A program made the position numbers and the translations under genes. From NCBI RefSeq assembly GCF_007860125.1, contig NZ_SJPW01000005.1:1-64000 (forward strand): a stretch of DNA of 64,000 nucleotides. Reading direction: 5' to 3'. The stretch's first letter is position 1; every line of letters begins with the position of its first letter. This stretch comes from Rubripirellula tenax. Lineage in GTDB: Bacteria > Planctomycetota > Planctomycetia > Pirellulales > Pirellulaceae. Shown here one piece after another: positions 44,439-54,784 of this stretch. The notes under the pieces were generated by a model that had not been told where the DNA came from, ran no database searches, and saw only the letters and a list, made by a program, of their open reading frames with translations.

Positions 44439-44858
44439 CTAGTAGCGATCGCCACCACGTCCGCCACCACCGCCGCCGTAGCCGCCGCGGTCACCACCGC
44501 GTCCGCCACCGCCACCGCCGCCACCACCGTAGCCACCACGGCCACCGCCGCCGCCGCCACCACCGTAGCCGCCGCGTCCACCACCACCGCCACCGCCGCC
44601 GCCACGATCTTCGCGTGGGCGAGCTTCGTTAACGGTCAGCGAACGACCATCGTGTTCCTTTTCGTGCAGACCATTGATGGCTGCCTGGGCTTCCTCATCG
44701 GTGCCCATTTCAACAAACCCGAAACCTTTACTTCGGCCTGTGTCGCGATCAGTGATGACCTGCGCACTATCAACCGTCCCGAACTGAGCAAACAACTCTT
44801 CGAGGTCGGAACTCGAGACATTAAAGCTCAAGTTTCCGCAATACAATTTCCTTCCCAA
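44439..44858 (-). CDS. RRM RNA-binding protein with glycine-rich tail
   Basis: The 139-residue protein has one RNA-recognition motif (about 1-80) with RNP2 KLYCGNLSF and RNP1 KGFGFVEM. The C-terminal tail (about 87-139) is made of glycine runs spaced by RGGYGG and RGGDRY units. Bacterial proteins of this type are found in cyanobacteria and planctomycetes and are often cold-induced. It should bind single-stranded RNA; the RGG tail adds non-specific binding. It has its own terminator and upstream space, so it is probably expressed alone. Confidence 0.93.
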   Translation of the reverse strand: MGRKLYCGNLSFNVSSSDLEELFAQFGTVDSAQVITDRDTGRSKGFGFVEMGTDEEAQAAINGLHEKEHDGRSLTVNEARPREDRGGGGGGGGGRGGYGGGGGGGGRGGYGGGGGGGGGRGGDRGGYGGGGGGRGGDRY

Positions 44859-45131
44859 CGCTAACTCCTAGGCAAGGATTCACGACCCGTCGTTTACTTT
44901 CCGGGCCAAAAAGAAAGAGGCCAGCTTGGAGACCTACCAAGTGGGACGAACGAAAACTGAACGGGTGTCACTCCCAAAGCCTACAAAGCTCCTGGGCGAC
45001 GGTTTCACGATCGACGAACCTACCGTCCGAAATTTTACTCATTTTCCCGCCGACGAACAGCCCAAAGACGACTCGTGGTCGCCACTCGGACGAAACTTCA
45101 CGATTCCCCGCCTTCGTGCCGGCCCGAATCC

Positions 45132-48008
45132 ATGGCAAAATCTCCTTTCGCCGCACCGAATCCTCGTCCCCTTGGGAAAACTCACTTGTCTGCTGACGTC
45201 ATTTCGGTCCGCGGATGCCGCGTTCACAACCTGAAAAACATCGACATTGATGTTCCTCGCGGTAAGTTGGTTGCCGTTTGCGGTCTTTCCGGCAGCGGCA
45301 AGACTTCGTTGGCGCTCGACACGCTGTATGCCGAAGGTCAGCGTTGCTACATCGAAAGTTTTTCCGCGTACACGCGGCAGTTTCTCGAGCGACTCGACAA
45401 ACCCGACTGCGACGCCATCGTTGGAATTCCACCGGCGATCGCAGTCACACGCGCCGGTGGGGCGAAAACCAATCGCAGCACCGTCGGCACATCCACGGAA
45501 GTCGCCGATCACCTGAGGCTGCTGTTCGCGAAAATCGCCGACTTGTTCTGTTTTCAATGCGGCAACCCCGTACAGAGCGATGACCCGGCCGGTGTCGCCC
45601 AACAACTGTTAAGCTTGCCCACCGAAGCTCGCGCCATGATCGGATTTCCGATTTGGCTGGCCGATCGCAAATCGTCAAGCGAGGTGCTGCTGGGTCTTCA
45701 ACAAGAAGGCTATCTGCGTCTGATCATCGGGGAAGAAACCTTCCACCTGTCGGACGAAGACCGAAGCCGGATGGCGAAATCGATCCGTCGTGGCGGAGTC
45801 GAAGCGGTCGTCGTGGTCGACCGCGTGACCGGTTCCGACGATATCGGGCGACTGACGGAGTCGATGGAAACTGCGATGTCCGAAGGCAACGGACGTGCGG
45901 TCGTGTTGACGGAAGGATCCGAAACGGAATCGGCGAAGGTCGCCGTCATCGATGGTCGGACGTGGACTCGACGCGTCGTCAGCCGCGAGAACCGATGCGA
46001 TCGATGCGACATTGACTACCCCGATCCAGTACCGCGATTGTTCAACTTCAACAATCCGCTGGGTGCGTGTCCCGTCTGTGAAGGTTTCGGTGACGTCGTT
46101 GATGTCGACATGGACTTGGTCGTTCCCGACAAAACGCTATCGCTTGCCGAAGGCGCTATCGCGCCCTGGAACACTCCGTCGTACGAACACGAAAAACACG
46201 AACTGCTCGCACTTGCCGACGACTATTCGATCCCCGTCGACAAGCCCTTTCAAAAACTGACAAAGAAGCACTTGAAGTTGATCGTTGGCGGCGTTCCCGA
46301 ACGAAATTTTGGCGGACTCGACGGTTTTTTTGCTTGGCTGGATCGGAAAAAATACAAGATGCATGTGCGCATCTTTGCATCCCGTTTTCGATCCTATCGT
46401 CCCTGTGACGCGTGTGGCGGAAAACGGCTCAAACCCGCAGCGTTGGCGTATCGCATCGACGGCAAGAACGTCGCCGATTTGTTGGCGATGCAGGCGGGCG
46501 AACTGGCGACATTCTTTTCATCTTTGGCGCTGCAAAAACGTGAAGCCGCGATCGCGAAAGAAGCCATCAACCAGATTGTCGATCGGCTGGGCTACTTGCG
46601 TGACGTCGGGTTGCATTACTTGCAACTCGATCGCACGCTGCGAACGCTTTCGGGTGGTGAGACCCAGCGAGTGGCGTTGACGTCAGCCTTGGGCAGCAGC
46701 CTTGTCAACATGCTTTATGTGTTGGACGAGCCCACCGCTGGTCTGCATCCCGCAGATGTCGATCGGTTGTCGCATGCGATCGTGGGTCTGCGTGACCGAG
46801 GAAATTCGGTGATCGTGGTCGAACATGACCAGACGATGATCCAGCTTGCCGATCAGGTCATCGAGATCGGTCCCGAGGCGGGCGTGGGTGGCGGGAACGT
46901 CATGTTCCAGGGAACGCCTGCGGAAATGTTGGCCGATGCAGATTCGTTGACGGGACAATTTTTGACCGGTCGCCGTGGCGGGACGCTGCGAAACCATACG
47001 CCGCGCCAGCCACACAGCAGAATCTCGATCACTGGCGCGACGGGGCGCAACTTACAAAGCATCGACGTCGACTTTCCGCTGAACGTTTTGACGCTGGTGA
47101 CGGGCATTTCCGGCAGCGGGAAAAGCTCGCTGGTTCAAGACACGTTGTATGCCGCCATTCGCGCTGAAAAAATGGGGGAAGCTGCCAAGCCGCTGCCGTA
47201 TAGGTCGTTGCGTGGGCTAAGCCAGATCGACGACTGCGTGATGGTGGACCAGTCGCCGATCAGCCGCAGTGCTCGCAGCGCACCGGTGACCTATGTCAAG
47301 GCGTTCGATCCGATTCGTAAAGCGTTTGCTGAGACCGTCGAAGCTCGCGTGCGAAACTTCACACCCGGACACTTCAGCTTCAATAGCGAGAAGGGCCAGT
47401 GCGCGAATTGCGAAGGTGCGGGTGTTTTAGAAATCGACATGCAGTTTCTGGCCGATGTTTCGATGCGTTGTCCGGTATGCCGCGGGTCTCGGTATCGCGA
47501 CGAGATCTTGAAGGTCCGCTATCGCGATCGGTCCATCGATGATGTGTTGCAGATGTCGGTTCGCGAAGCGTTTGCATTTTTTCGAGGCGACGAAAAAGTG
47601 CGCGACCGATTGCAGCGGATGATGGATGTCGGTTTGGACTACATCAAACTGGGCCAGCCTGCGACGACGCTTTCGAGCGGCGAAGGCCAACGGTTGAAAT
47701 TGGCGGCGTTCTTGGCATCGGCGAAACGTCGCCGCACTCTGTTCGTGATGGACGAGCCGACAACGGGATTGCATTTCGCAGACATCGTCCGCTTGGTGGA
47801 CTGTTTTGATGCGTTGATCGAAGACGGTCACAGCCTGCTGGTTGTCGAGCACAACGCGCTGCTGATGCAAGCAGCCGACCATATCATCGATCTAGGCCCC
47901 GGCGCGTCGAGCGAAGGTGGCCGAGTCGTCGCCGAGGGAACACCATCAGAAGTCGCGAAAGTGAAAGACAGTGCAACGGGACGACTGCTGGCTGACCTCA
48001 ACACCTGA
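45132..48008 (+). CDS. uvrA: Excinuclease ABC subunit UvrA
   Basis: The 958-residue protein is the DNA-damage recognition subunit of nucleotide excision repair, working with UvrB and UvrC. ATP site 1 has GLSGSGKTSLAL and signature LSGGETQRVAL; site 2 has GISGSGKSSLVQ and signature LSSGEGQRLKLA. Zinc-finger cysteine pairs are in CDRCDIDYPDPVPRLF, CPVCEGFG, CDACGGKRLKP, CANCEGAG and CPVCRGSRYRDE. Length is close to the E. coli protein (940). The second signature departs from the usual LSGGEAQ, so it could be one of two UvrA paralogues. ATG 45132 is preferred to an upstream GTG at 45075. Confidence 0.93.
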   Translation: MAKSPFAAPNPRPLGKTHLSADVISVRGCRVHNLKNIDIDVPRGKLVAVCGLSGSGKTSLALDTLYAEGQRCYIESFSAYTRQFLERLDKPDCDAIVGIPPAIAVTRAGGAKTNRSTVGTSTEVADHLRLLFAKIADLFCFQCGNPVQSDDPAGVAQQLLSLPTEARAMIGFPIWLADRKSSSEVLLGLQQEGYLRLIIGEETFHLSDEDRSRMAKSIRRGGVEAVVVVDRVTGSDDIGRLTESMETAMSEGNGRAVVLTEGSETESAKVAVIDGRTWTRRVVSRENRCDRCDIDYPDPVPRLFNFNNPLGACPVCEGFGDVVDVDMDLVVPDKTLSLAEGAIAPWNTPSYEHEKHELLALADDYSIPVDKPFQKLTKKHLKLIVGGVPERNFGGLDGFFAWLDRKKYKMHVRIFASRFRSYRPCDACGGKRLKPAALAYRIDGKNVADLLAMQAGELATFFSSLALQKREAAIAKEAINQIVDRLGYLRDVGLHYLQLDRTLRTLSGGETQRVALTSALGSSLVNMLYVLDEPTAGLHPADVDRLSHAIVGLRDRGNSVIVVEHDQTMIQLADQVIEIGPEAGVGGGNVMFQGTPAEMLADADSLTGQFLTGRRGGTLRNHTPRQPHSRISITGATGRNLQSIDVDFPLNVLTLVTGISGSGKSSLVQDTLYAAIRAEKMGEAAKPLPYRSLRGLSQIDDCVMVDQSPISRSARSAPVTYVKAFDPIRKAFAETVEARVRNFTPGHFSFNSEKGQCANCEGAGVLEIDMQFLADVSMRCPVCRGSRYRDEILKVRYRDRSIDDVLQMSVREAFAFFRGDEKVRDRLQRMMDVGLDYIKLGQPATTLSSGEGQRLKLAAFLASAKRRRTLFVMDEPTTGLHFADIVRLVDCFDALIEDGHSLLVVEHNALLMQAADHIIDLGPGASSEGGRVVAEGTPSEVAKVKDSATGRLLADLNT

Positions 48009-48059
48009 GACCCAACGTGTACCTGCGACGGCGTCACAGGGCCACATCGGGTGCTTGGT

Positions 48060-50780
48060 CTAACGGTCTTCGTTTTGGTTTCGGATCATTGTTGCCACCA
48101 GCGCCGTCCATCCCGTTTGGTGGCTTGCTCCCAAGCCCTTGCCCGTATCCGCGTGGAAGTACTCGTAGAACAGCACCAAATCCTTCCATGCCGGATCGTG
48201 CTGATACACTTCGTCGCTGCCGTGCGACGGACGGAAACCGGATTCGTCTTGCTCGAACAATGAAATCAATCGTCGTTCCAGTTCGTGTGACACTTCCATC
48301 AACGTCATCAAATTTCCGCTGCCGGTCGGACACTCAACTTTCAACTCGTCACCGTAGTAATCGTAGTACCGTTTCATCGCTTGGATCAGCAAGAAGTTCA
48401 TCGGAAACCAAATCGGCCCCCGCCAATTGCTGTTTCCACCAAACATGCCACTGTCACTCTCGCCCGGTACATAGCGGACTTCATGGTGTTCGCCGCCGAA
48501 GTCGAACACGAACGGTTCATCGCGGTGGATGGCTGACATGCTGCGGATACCGAACGGCGACAGAAACTCATCTTCGTCCAACATCACCGCGATCAATCGG
48601 CGAAAACGATCCTCCGATGGAATCGCCAGCAAACGCTTCGAAGCCTTGCGTCCGTCAGGACATTTCAGCTCCATGTACGTCATGTGTTCGCTCAGGTCAT
48701 CCCGGTTATCCAAGAACCATTTCATCCGCTTTTTGAAACCGGGCAGCTTGTCGACGATCTTCTCTTCCAGCACGACTCCCGTCGTCAACGGAAACAAGCC
48801 CACCAACGAGCGAACTCTGATCGGTATCGATTGGCCATCGACATAGAGGTGGTCATAGTAAAAACCGTCCGCCTCGTCCCACAGCCCCGTGCCGTCCATC
48901 GAATTCATCGCCTCGGCGATCGCGACGTAGTGCTCGAAAAATTTGCTGGCCATGTCCCCATATGCCAGGTGATCTTCCGCCAACTCCATCGCAATCCGCA
49001 GCATCGAACCGCAATAGAACGCCATCCACGACGTTCCGTCGGCTTGCTCCAAGTGACCGTGCGGCAGCGGCTTGCTGCGATCGAAGACTCCGATGTTATC
49101 CAAACCCAAGAAGCCGCCGGCGAATATATTTTTTCCGCGCGGATCCTTCTGGTTCACCCACCAAGTGAAATTGAGCAACAGCTTTTGAAACGCCCGTGCC
49201 AAGAAGACTCTGTCGCGTTGCAACGGTTTGCCAGTCGCTTTGTAAATCTCCCAAACGCCCCAGGCGTGAACCGGCGGGTTCACGTCACTGAGTTGCCATT
49301 CGTAGGCCGGGATTTGCCCGTTGGGGTGCATGTACCATTCTCGCAAGAAAAGCAGCATTTGCTCTTTCGCGAACTGACCATCCAGCTTTGCAAACGGAAC
49401 CATGTGGAAGGCCAAATCCCAAGCCGCGTACCACGGATACTCCCACTTATCCGGCATTGAGATCACGTCGCGGTTGAACAGGTGACGCCAATCGGCGTTG
49501 CGACCTTGTTTTCGCGTTTCCGAGGTGGGGACGCCGTTGTGGTCGCCGTCCAACCAAGTCGCGATGCTGTAGTGATAAAACTGTTTCGTCCACAGCAAGC
49601 CGGCATACGCCTGACGCATGATGGCTTTTCGCTGGGCCGACAAATCGTCGGCGATCAACGTTTCATAAAAAGCATCCGCGTCCTTGATTCGTTCGGCAAA
49701 CGTTTGGTCGAAAGATTCGTCGAATGCGAGCGAAGCAAACTGTTTCGCATCGCCGCCGGACCGCTTTGCAATGACGGGCTCGTCGATGTGCGCGATGCGC
49801 ATCCGAATCGTCGCTGACGCGCCCGGTTCAAGAGAAAGCATTCCTGCCGCGCCACATTTCGTGCCACGCTCGGCCGGGTTGACGGCGTCGGTCTTACCGT
49901 GAACGACATACTCGTTGAACGCATCTTTGAAGAACTCCGACTCGCTGGGCAAACCCGGGTGCCGCCGGATATTCGTTTCATTGTCGGTGAAGATCCAAGC
50001 GAATGCATCGGGGCTGCTATCGACAGCACCGTCAAGTGTCTGTTCACACACGCACCACATTTGCCCGAGCGATTCGTGATTCGTTTTGACAACGCCGTCT
50101 TGCAATCGCATCGACGGAGGCAGCGTGCATCCCTCGTCGGTGCATTGCCAAGTCCACGTGTTGCGAAAGAACAGCTGAGGGATCGCATGAACCACCGCCA
50201 CGTCGGGGCCCCGGTTGACGATTGTGATCCGCACTAGAACATCATCCGCGCTCGCCTTGGCATACTCGGCAGTAACGTCGAAATACCTTGAATCATCGAA
50301 ACAAGGTGAATCCAATAATTCGTACTCGTCATCGGTGCGACTGCGACTGCGGCTGATCGACACCAATTCTTCGTACGGATATCGCGACTGCGGATACTTG
50401 TACAGTGCCTTCATGTAACTGTGCGTCGGCGTGCTATCGAGATAGTAATAGCACTCTTTGACGTCTTCGCCGTGATTGCCTTCCGGTCCCGTTACGCCGA
50501 ATAAGCGTTCCTTCAAGATTGGGTCGCGTCCGTTCCACAGCGCAACCGAAAAGCACAACCTGCATTCACGATCAGAAATCCCCAACAGCCCGTCTTCGCC
50601 CCAACGATAGGCGCGGCTGCGGGCGTGATCGTGCGGAAAGTAGCTCCACGTTGCATCGCCGCCTTCGCTGTAGTCCTCGCGAACGGTGCCCCATTGCCGC
50701 TCGGACAGATAGGGCCCCCAACGCTGCCAATTGACTTGGCGGCGGTCAGATTCGAGCAATCGCAGTTCTTCAGCAGACAT
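48060..50780 (-). CDS. GH63-type glucosidase (mannosylglycerate/glucosyl-oligosaccharide hydrolase family)
   Basis: The 906-residue protein looks like a bacterial member of glycoside hydrolase family 63, with an N-terminal beta-sandwich (about 1-270) and an (alpha/alpha)6 barrel. Family-like segments are WKYPWYAAWDLAFHMVPFAKL-type (here YPWYAAWDLAFHMVPF), PAYEWQLSDVNPPVHAW and GGNSNWRGPIWFPMNFL, which carry the catalytic acid residues in this fold. It has no signal peptide and should act in the cytoplasm on alpha-glucosides. It is convergent with uvrA and 125 bases downstream of pgk on the same strand, separated by a palindromic repeat. Confidence 0.87.
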   Translation of the reverse strand: MSAEELRLLESDRRQVNWQRWGPYLSERQWGTVREDYSEGGDATWSYFPHDHARSRAYRWGEDGLLGISDRECRLCFSVALWNGRDPILKERLFGVTGPEGNHGEDVKECYYYLDSTPTHSYMKALYKYPQSRYPYEELVSISRSRSRTDDEYELLDSPCFDDSRYFDVTAEYAKASADDVLVRITIVNRGPDVAVVHAIPQLFFRNTWTWQCTDEGCTLPPSMRLQDGVVKTNHESLGQMWCVCEQTLDGAVDSSPDAFAWIFTDNETNIRRHPGLPSESEFFKDAFNEYVVHGKTDAVNPAERGTKCGAAGMLSLEPGASATIRMRIAHIDEPVIAKRSGGDAKQFASLAFDESFDQTFAERIKDADAFYETLIADDLSAQRKAIMRQAYAGLLWTKQFYHYSIATWLDGDHNGVPTSETRKQGRNADWRHLFNRDVISMPDKWEYPWYAAWDLAFHMVPFAKLDGQFAKEQMLLFLREWYMHPNGQIPAYEWQLSDVNPPVHAWGVWEIYKATGKPLQRDRVFLARAFQKLLLNFTWWVNQKDPRGKNIFAGGFLGLDNIGVFDRSKPLPHGHLEQADGTSWMAFYCGSMLRIAMELAEDHLAYGDMASKFFEHYVAIAEAMNSMDGTGLWDEADGFYYDHLYVDGQSIPIRVRSLVGLFPLTTGVVLEEKIVDKLPGFKKRMKWFLDNRDDLSEHMTYMELKCPDGRKASKRLLAIPSEDRFRRLIAVMLDEDEFLSPFGIRSMSAIHRDEPFVFDFGGEHHEVRYVPGESDSGMFGGNSNWRGPIWFPMNFLLIQAMKRYYDYYGDELKVECPTGSGNLMTLMEVSHELERRLISLFEQDESGFRPSHGSDEVYQHDPAWKDLVLFYEYFHADTGKGLGASHQTGWTALVATMIRNQNEDR

Positions 50781-50782
50781 GG

Positions 50783-50917
50783 GCGGGAATAGGCTTCAGG
50801 TGTCAGGTAACAGGTTTCAGGAAGAAGTTGCCGCATTGTGGCATAACTCGGCAACCGCGTGACACGTGACTTTCCCTTCCTAGTACCTGTGACCTGTACT
50901 GTTACCTATTCCCCCGC
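50783..50917. repeat. Imperfect inverted repeat between pgk and the GH63 gene
   Basis: Left arm (about 50783-50827) contains GGAATAGG then GTCAGGTAACAGGTTTCAGG. Right arm (about 50876-50917) is the imperfect complement with ACCTGTACTGTTACCTATTC. A related element with the same AGGTAACAG core is at 58625-58712. The right arm covers the pgk stop codon (50906-50908), so the repeat defines the end of pgk. Confidence 0.6.
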
Positions 50918-52105
50918 TTCGTCCAGCAAATCGACGGCGGCGAAACGTTGGCCTTCCAGCATGGCCAGACTGGCGCCGCCACCGGTGCTGACGTGACTGA
51001 CTTGGTCCGCGAAACCGAGCAATTCGACGGCCGCGGCACTGTCGCCACCGCCAATGATGCTGACCGAATCGCTGTCGGCGACGGCTTGCGCCACTGCTTT
51101 TGTGCCCGCATCCATCGGTGGCTTTTCAAAGACACCCATCGGTCCGTTCCAAACGATGGTCTTCGCATTCTTGATGATCTCGGCGTACTTCTTTGACGTT
51201 TCCGGTCCGATGTCGAATCCTTCCATGTCATCAGGGATCTCGCCCGCCGCGACGACCTTTTTGTTGCAACCGGCGATGTTTCCGAAATCGTCGCCGCAAT
51301 GCGTGTCGACGGGCAGTTGCAGTTTATCGCCGCCTTTGGCCAGCAATTCTTTGGCCAGTTCTACCTTGTCCTTTTCGACCAAACTGCCGCCGACTTTGCC
51401 GCCGCGTGCCAGCGAGAACGTGTACGCCATCGCGCCGCCGATCAATACCGTGTCACAAATTCCCAGCAGATTGTTGATCACGTTGATCTTGTCGCTGACC
51501 TTTGCCCCGCCGAGGATCGCAACAAAGGGACGCCCCGGTTTGCTGATCGCGTCGGTCAGATACTGAATCTCACGCGCGACCAAGTGGCCCACTACGCGTG
51601 GTTTGCCCGCCATCGCTTCGGGGACGGCGACCATCGACGCATCGCTGCGGTGACAAGTTCCGAACGCATCGTTGCAGTAAATGTCGGCCATCGCAGCCAA
51701 CTTGCCCGCGAACTCGGCGCAACCCTTCTTTTCACCCGAGTTGAAACGCAGGTTCTCCAGCACGACCACGTCGCCGTTGCCAAGTGCTATGACCTTCGCG
51801 GCCGCGTCGTCACCGACCGTATCCGATGCCATGGCAACCGGTTTGCCCAACATTCCCGCCAACGCTTCGGCGGCCGGCGCAAGGCTGTACTGCGATTCAA
51901 AGCCCTTTCCTTCAGGGCGACCCAGGTGGCTGACCAGGATCACTTGGCCACCGCGATCGACCACGCTTTTGATACTTGGCAACGCCATTCGCACGCGGCG
52001 ATCGTCAGTGATCTTTTGGTTGTCGTCCAGCGGAACGTTGAAGTCGACGCGGATCAGTACCTTTTTGCCAGCAACGTCAACTTGGTCGATTGTCTTTTTA
52101 GCCAT
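50906..52105 (-). CDS. pgk: Phosphoglycerate kinase
   Basis: The 399-residue glycolytic enzyme transfers phosphate between 1,3-bisphosphoglycerate and ADP. It has the family motifs [44 protein letters not shown] (substrate arginine/histidine), [17 protein letters not shown] and [16 protein letters not shown] near the nucleotide site. Length is typical. The stop codon falls inside an intergenic repeat, so the last residues may differ from relatives. Upstream space of over 300 bases should contain its promoter. Confidence 0.97.
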   Translation of the reverse strand: MAKKTIDQVDVAGKKVLIRVDFNVPLDDNQKITDDRRVRMALPSIKSVVDRGGQVILVSHLGRPEGKGFESQYSLAPAAEALAGMLGKPVAMASDTVGDDAAAKVIALGNGDVVVLENLRFNSGEKKGCAEFAGKLAAMADIYCNDAFGTCHRSDASMVAVPEAMAGKPRVVGHLVAREIQYLTDAISKPGRPFVAILGGAKVSDKINVINNLLGICDTVLIGGAMAYTFSLARGGKVGGSLVEKDKVELAKELLAKGGDKLQLPVDTHCGDDFGNIAGCNKKVVAAGEIPDDMEGFDIGPETSKKYAEIIKNAKTIVWNGPMGVFEKPPMDAGTKAVAQAVADSDSVSIIGGGDSAAAVELLGFADQVSHVSTGGGASLAMLEGQRFAAVDLLDEAGE

Positions 52106-52468
52106 GAAAATTTTCTAAAGTGAGAGGTTTTCGGGTCACGGTCCGTGCCGACGCCATCGGCGACGAATACCAAGGCGGTTCAAAAAATCAGGTCTCGCCT
52201 TCGGTGCCGCTAGGGCACGAACGTGTCGCGATTATCGGGAATCGCGGTGTGGTGTCGAGTACGCCATTTCAGCTTGCCTGCACTCGGTCCGACGTTTTCC
52301 TCAACTCGGTCGGTCCCTGCGACCGAAAAACCCTCACATGCCTTTCGTCCGGCACTCCGTCGACGAAGGTACGCATTGCCGAACCCCGCGTGAAACTTTT
52401 TCACAACGAGCGGCCGATTGGTGGATCGGTCGAAATGGCGGTGCGAGCAGACTCGGGGGGAGACATCG
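52106..52468. other. Intergenic region upstream of pgk
   Basis: About 360 bases between divergent genes with no supported gene. It should contain the promoters of pgk and of the exported protein at 52469. No repeat or hairpin stands out. Confidence 0.4.
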
Positions 52469-53326
52469 GTGGCCGGAAGATCGATAAAAACGATCGGACG
52501 CTCAGGCTCGTGGTGCGCTTTGGCGCTGTTCGGCCTGGTCGCGACGATGCCGGTGACCGCTTGCGGCGAAGGCGGCTTTTTCGGCCGTGGCGACAACGAC
52601 GGCGACTCCAGTCGTGCCCAGCGAAAGGCGGCGATCGAGTCGCTGCCCATGCAGCGGCTGACACCGGCCGCCCAATCGCGGATTCTTTCCGTGGTCGAAT
52701 CGCCAACGATCTTTCGACGATTGCCGACGCAAGATATCGATTGTGACCGCGACATGTTTTTGTTCCTCAGCCGCAATCCCGAGGTGCTCGTCGGCATGTG
52801 GGACTTGATGGGGATCACCAATGTGCAAATTCGTCGAACCGGCCCCTATCAATTGGAAGCCATCGACGGCAGCGGGACCACGTGCCAAGTCGACCTCGTC
52901 TACGGTGACCCTCACTTGCACATTTTCGTCGCCACGGGCAGCTACGACGGCGCGCTGGTCGCAAAGCCGATCGGCGGCAACGGTGTCTTCATCTTGTCCA
53001 GCCGCTATTCCGAAAACGGCGACGGACGAACGTCGGTGACCGGAACCATTGATTGCTTCTTGCAGCTTGAAAGTCTGGGCGCCGACTTGGTCGCCCGAAC
53101 ACTCAGCGGCCTGATCGGGCGATCGGCGGACAACAACTTTACCGAGACCGCAAAGTTTATCTCGCAAGTTTCGATGGCGTCCGAAAACAATCCGCCCGCG
53201 ATGATCGACGTCGCAACCCGACTGCCGCAAGTCGACGACGGCACACGCCGCGAGTTCGTAAACCGAATCACCGAAATCGCCCAAAGAGCATCGCTCAGGG
53301 AATCGAAGGTCGCACGTCGGCAGTAA
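52469..53326 (+). CDS. Exported or lipid-anchored protein of unknown function
   Basis: The 285-residue product begins at GTG 52469, which has a GGGGGAGA ribosome-binding stretch just upstream. A signal segment (WCALALFGLVATMPVTACG) is a possible lipoprotein signal with an imperfect lipobox. The mature part contains LPMQRLTPAAQSRILSVVE, FRRLPTQDIDCDRDMFLFL and VYGDPHLHIFVATGSYDG, which look like a conserved planctomycete protein, but I do not recognise a family. Upstream in-frame TTG/GTG codons at 52418 and 52421 are alternatives. It converges on the pseudouridine synthase gene. Confidence 0.65.
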   Translation: MAGRSIKTIGRSGSWCALALFGLVATMPVTACGEGGFFGRGDNDGDSSRAQRKAAIESLPMQRLTPAAQSRILSVVESPTIFRRLPTQDIDCDRDMFLFLSRNPEVLVGMWDLMGITNVQIRRTGPYQLEAIDGSGTTCQVDLVYGDPHLHIFVATGSYDGALVAKPIGGNGVFILSSRYSENGDGRTSVTGTIDCFLQLESLGADLVARTLSGLIGRSADNNFTETAKFISQVSMASENNPPAMIDVATRLPQVDDGTRREFVNRITEIAQRASLRESKVARRQ

Positions 53327-53342
53327 CCCAACGTCCGTCCAG

Positions 53343-54278
53343 CTACTTCTGGCGGCCGATTCCGCCCCGCAAAAACTTCGCCATCGCGGCCGGCAACTTC
53401 GACTCGATGGCGATCGGCTTACCACTGGTGGGGTGATCGAAGCCAAGAGTCTTCGCGTGCAGAGCGATGCGTTTGCGAATCCATCTCGGGTGCATGGATT
53501 TGTCCGTTTCGTAACGAGGGTCCCCAAGCACGGGGTGGCCGGCATCGGCGAACTGGACTCGAATTTGGTTGCGTTTTCCGGTTTCCAGGCGAATTTCGAC
53601 CTCGGTCGTGTCGTCCATCCGTTTGATGACGCGATAGTGAGTGACGGCCCGTTCAGTATGCCTTGACGGCGCCGTGATATAGCGATCCAGATTGTTGCCC
53701 GTCGCCATATGAGAATCGAACGTGCCTTCGTCGGCGGCCACCAACCCGGCGCAGATTGCCGAATACAAACGCATCGGCTTGCGATGTTTGAACTGTTCGA
53801 TCAGCGCATCGGCGACCTCCTGTGACTTGCCGATCACCAACAACCCGCTGACTTCTCGATCGAGTCGGTGGACGACGAACGCTTGGCGGTATCGTTTGGA
53901 GTGCGATAGGTATAACGAGACACGATCGACCAAAGTGTTTTTTTCTTCCTGGTTGGTCGGTATCGTCAGCGTCCCGGCGGCTTTGTCAACGACGATCAAG
54001 TCGTTGTCCTCGTATGCGATCGTGAACGTGCGATCGTCCCAGCGAACCTTCTTTTTTTCACGGTAACGTTGGTTTGCGTCATAGCGAAGTTCGATCGCGT
54101 CACCCACCTCGACTTCCTGCCCGCCGTCCTCGCAAGGTTCGCCGTTGATCGCGACGCAGCCATGGTCGAACATTCCTCGCACCTGGCTGTGCGACAAACC
54201 GACCAACGCCTTGACGACGCTATCAACGCGCCCGACTTGTTCTGGCATTACGGTTGTCGTGGCAGTGGTCAGCGGCAT
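53343..54278 (-). CDS. RluA-family pseudouridine synthase
   Basis: The 311-residue enzyme has an N-terminal S4 RNA-binding domain (about 10-75: VDSVVKALVGLSHSQVRGMF, CVAINGEPCEDGGQEVEVGD). The RluA catalytic domain follows with HRLDREVSGLLVI, where the aspartate is the nucleophile, and RLETGKRNQIRVQFADAGHP near the base pocket. It isomerises uridine to pseudouridine in rRNA or tRNA; which site is unknown. The frame is open to 54371, but ATG 54278 gives a normal length. Confidence 0.9.
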   Translation of the reverse strand: MPLTTATTTVMPEQVGRVDSVVKALVGLSHSQVRGMFDHGCVAINGEPCEDGGQEVEVGDAIELRYDANQRYREKKKVRWDDRTFTIAYEDNDLIVVDKAAGTLTIPTNQEEKNTLVDRVSLYLSHSKRYRQAFVVHRLDREVSGLLVIGKSQEVADALIEQFKHRKPMRLYSAICAGLVAADEGTFDSHMATGNNLDRYITAPSRHTERAVTHYRVIKRMDDTTEVEIRLETGKRNQIRVQFADAGHPVLGDPRYETDKSMHPRWIRKRIALHAKTLGFDHPTSGKPIAIESKLPAAMAKFLRGGIGRQK

Positions 54279-54784
54279 GCGAGGCGACTCGGTCGAAGAT
54301 GGGAAGAAGCGAAAACGCAGCAGTCGGACGAGGCACGACTGCCGGCCAGGGCGAAAGGACCTCAGAATCAAGAATCTTCGTCTTTCAGCACGTTTTCAGC
54401 ATAGACCCCCAGGGGTCAACAGCGGAATGGGTGCCCGTAGATGATCAGCAAAGGTGCCCGCGCCCGACCATTTCATTTTTGCACGATCACTAGCCCCGTA
54501 CGATCCGTTATTATCCAACAACTCACCCAAAGTCGGTCTTGACCGGCAGCTCGGTGACTTCGGGGATGGGTCGCTGGAGCGGCCCCATCGTTTATCCAAT
54601 CGATAATAGTTCACTCACTCATCTGCGAGGCTTCTTCGGCATCCATTCGCCAATCGGTACCGCAGTGTTCGTTCGGCCACGTTTCATCAACTTGGTGGGC
54701 GGTTCACGCGGCATTCTTTCTTAGCGGTGGTAGGGTTCAGTTGTCAGCCATTTCTGCGTGCATCGGATCGCATCAGGAAGTCGG
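54279..54784. other. Intergenic region between the RluA-type gene and glgX
   Basis: About 500 bases with divergent genes on either side. No supported gene. It likely contains both promoters; no clear repeat was seen. Confidence 0.4.

Noticed and set aside
44439-44600. Tandem GCC/CAC-rich stretch considered as a CRISPR or minisatellite.
   Set aside because: It encodes the glycine-rich tail of the RRM protein and has no repeat-spacer structure.
44418-44864. An alanine/threonine-rich open frame opposite the RRM gene.
   Set aside because: It arises from glycine codons of the RGG tail read in reverse; the RRM protein and its terminator explain the strand.
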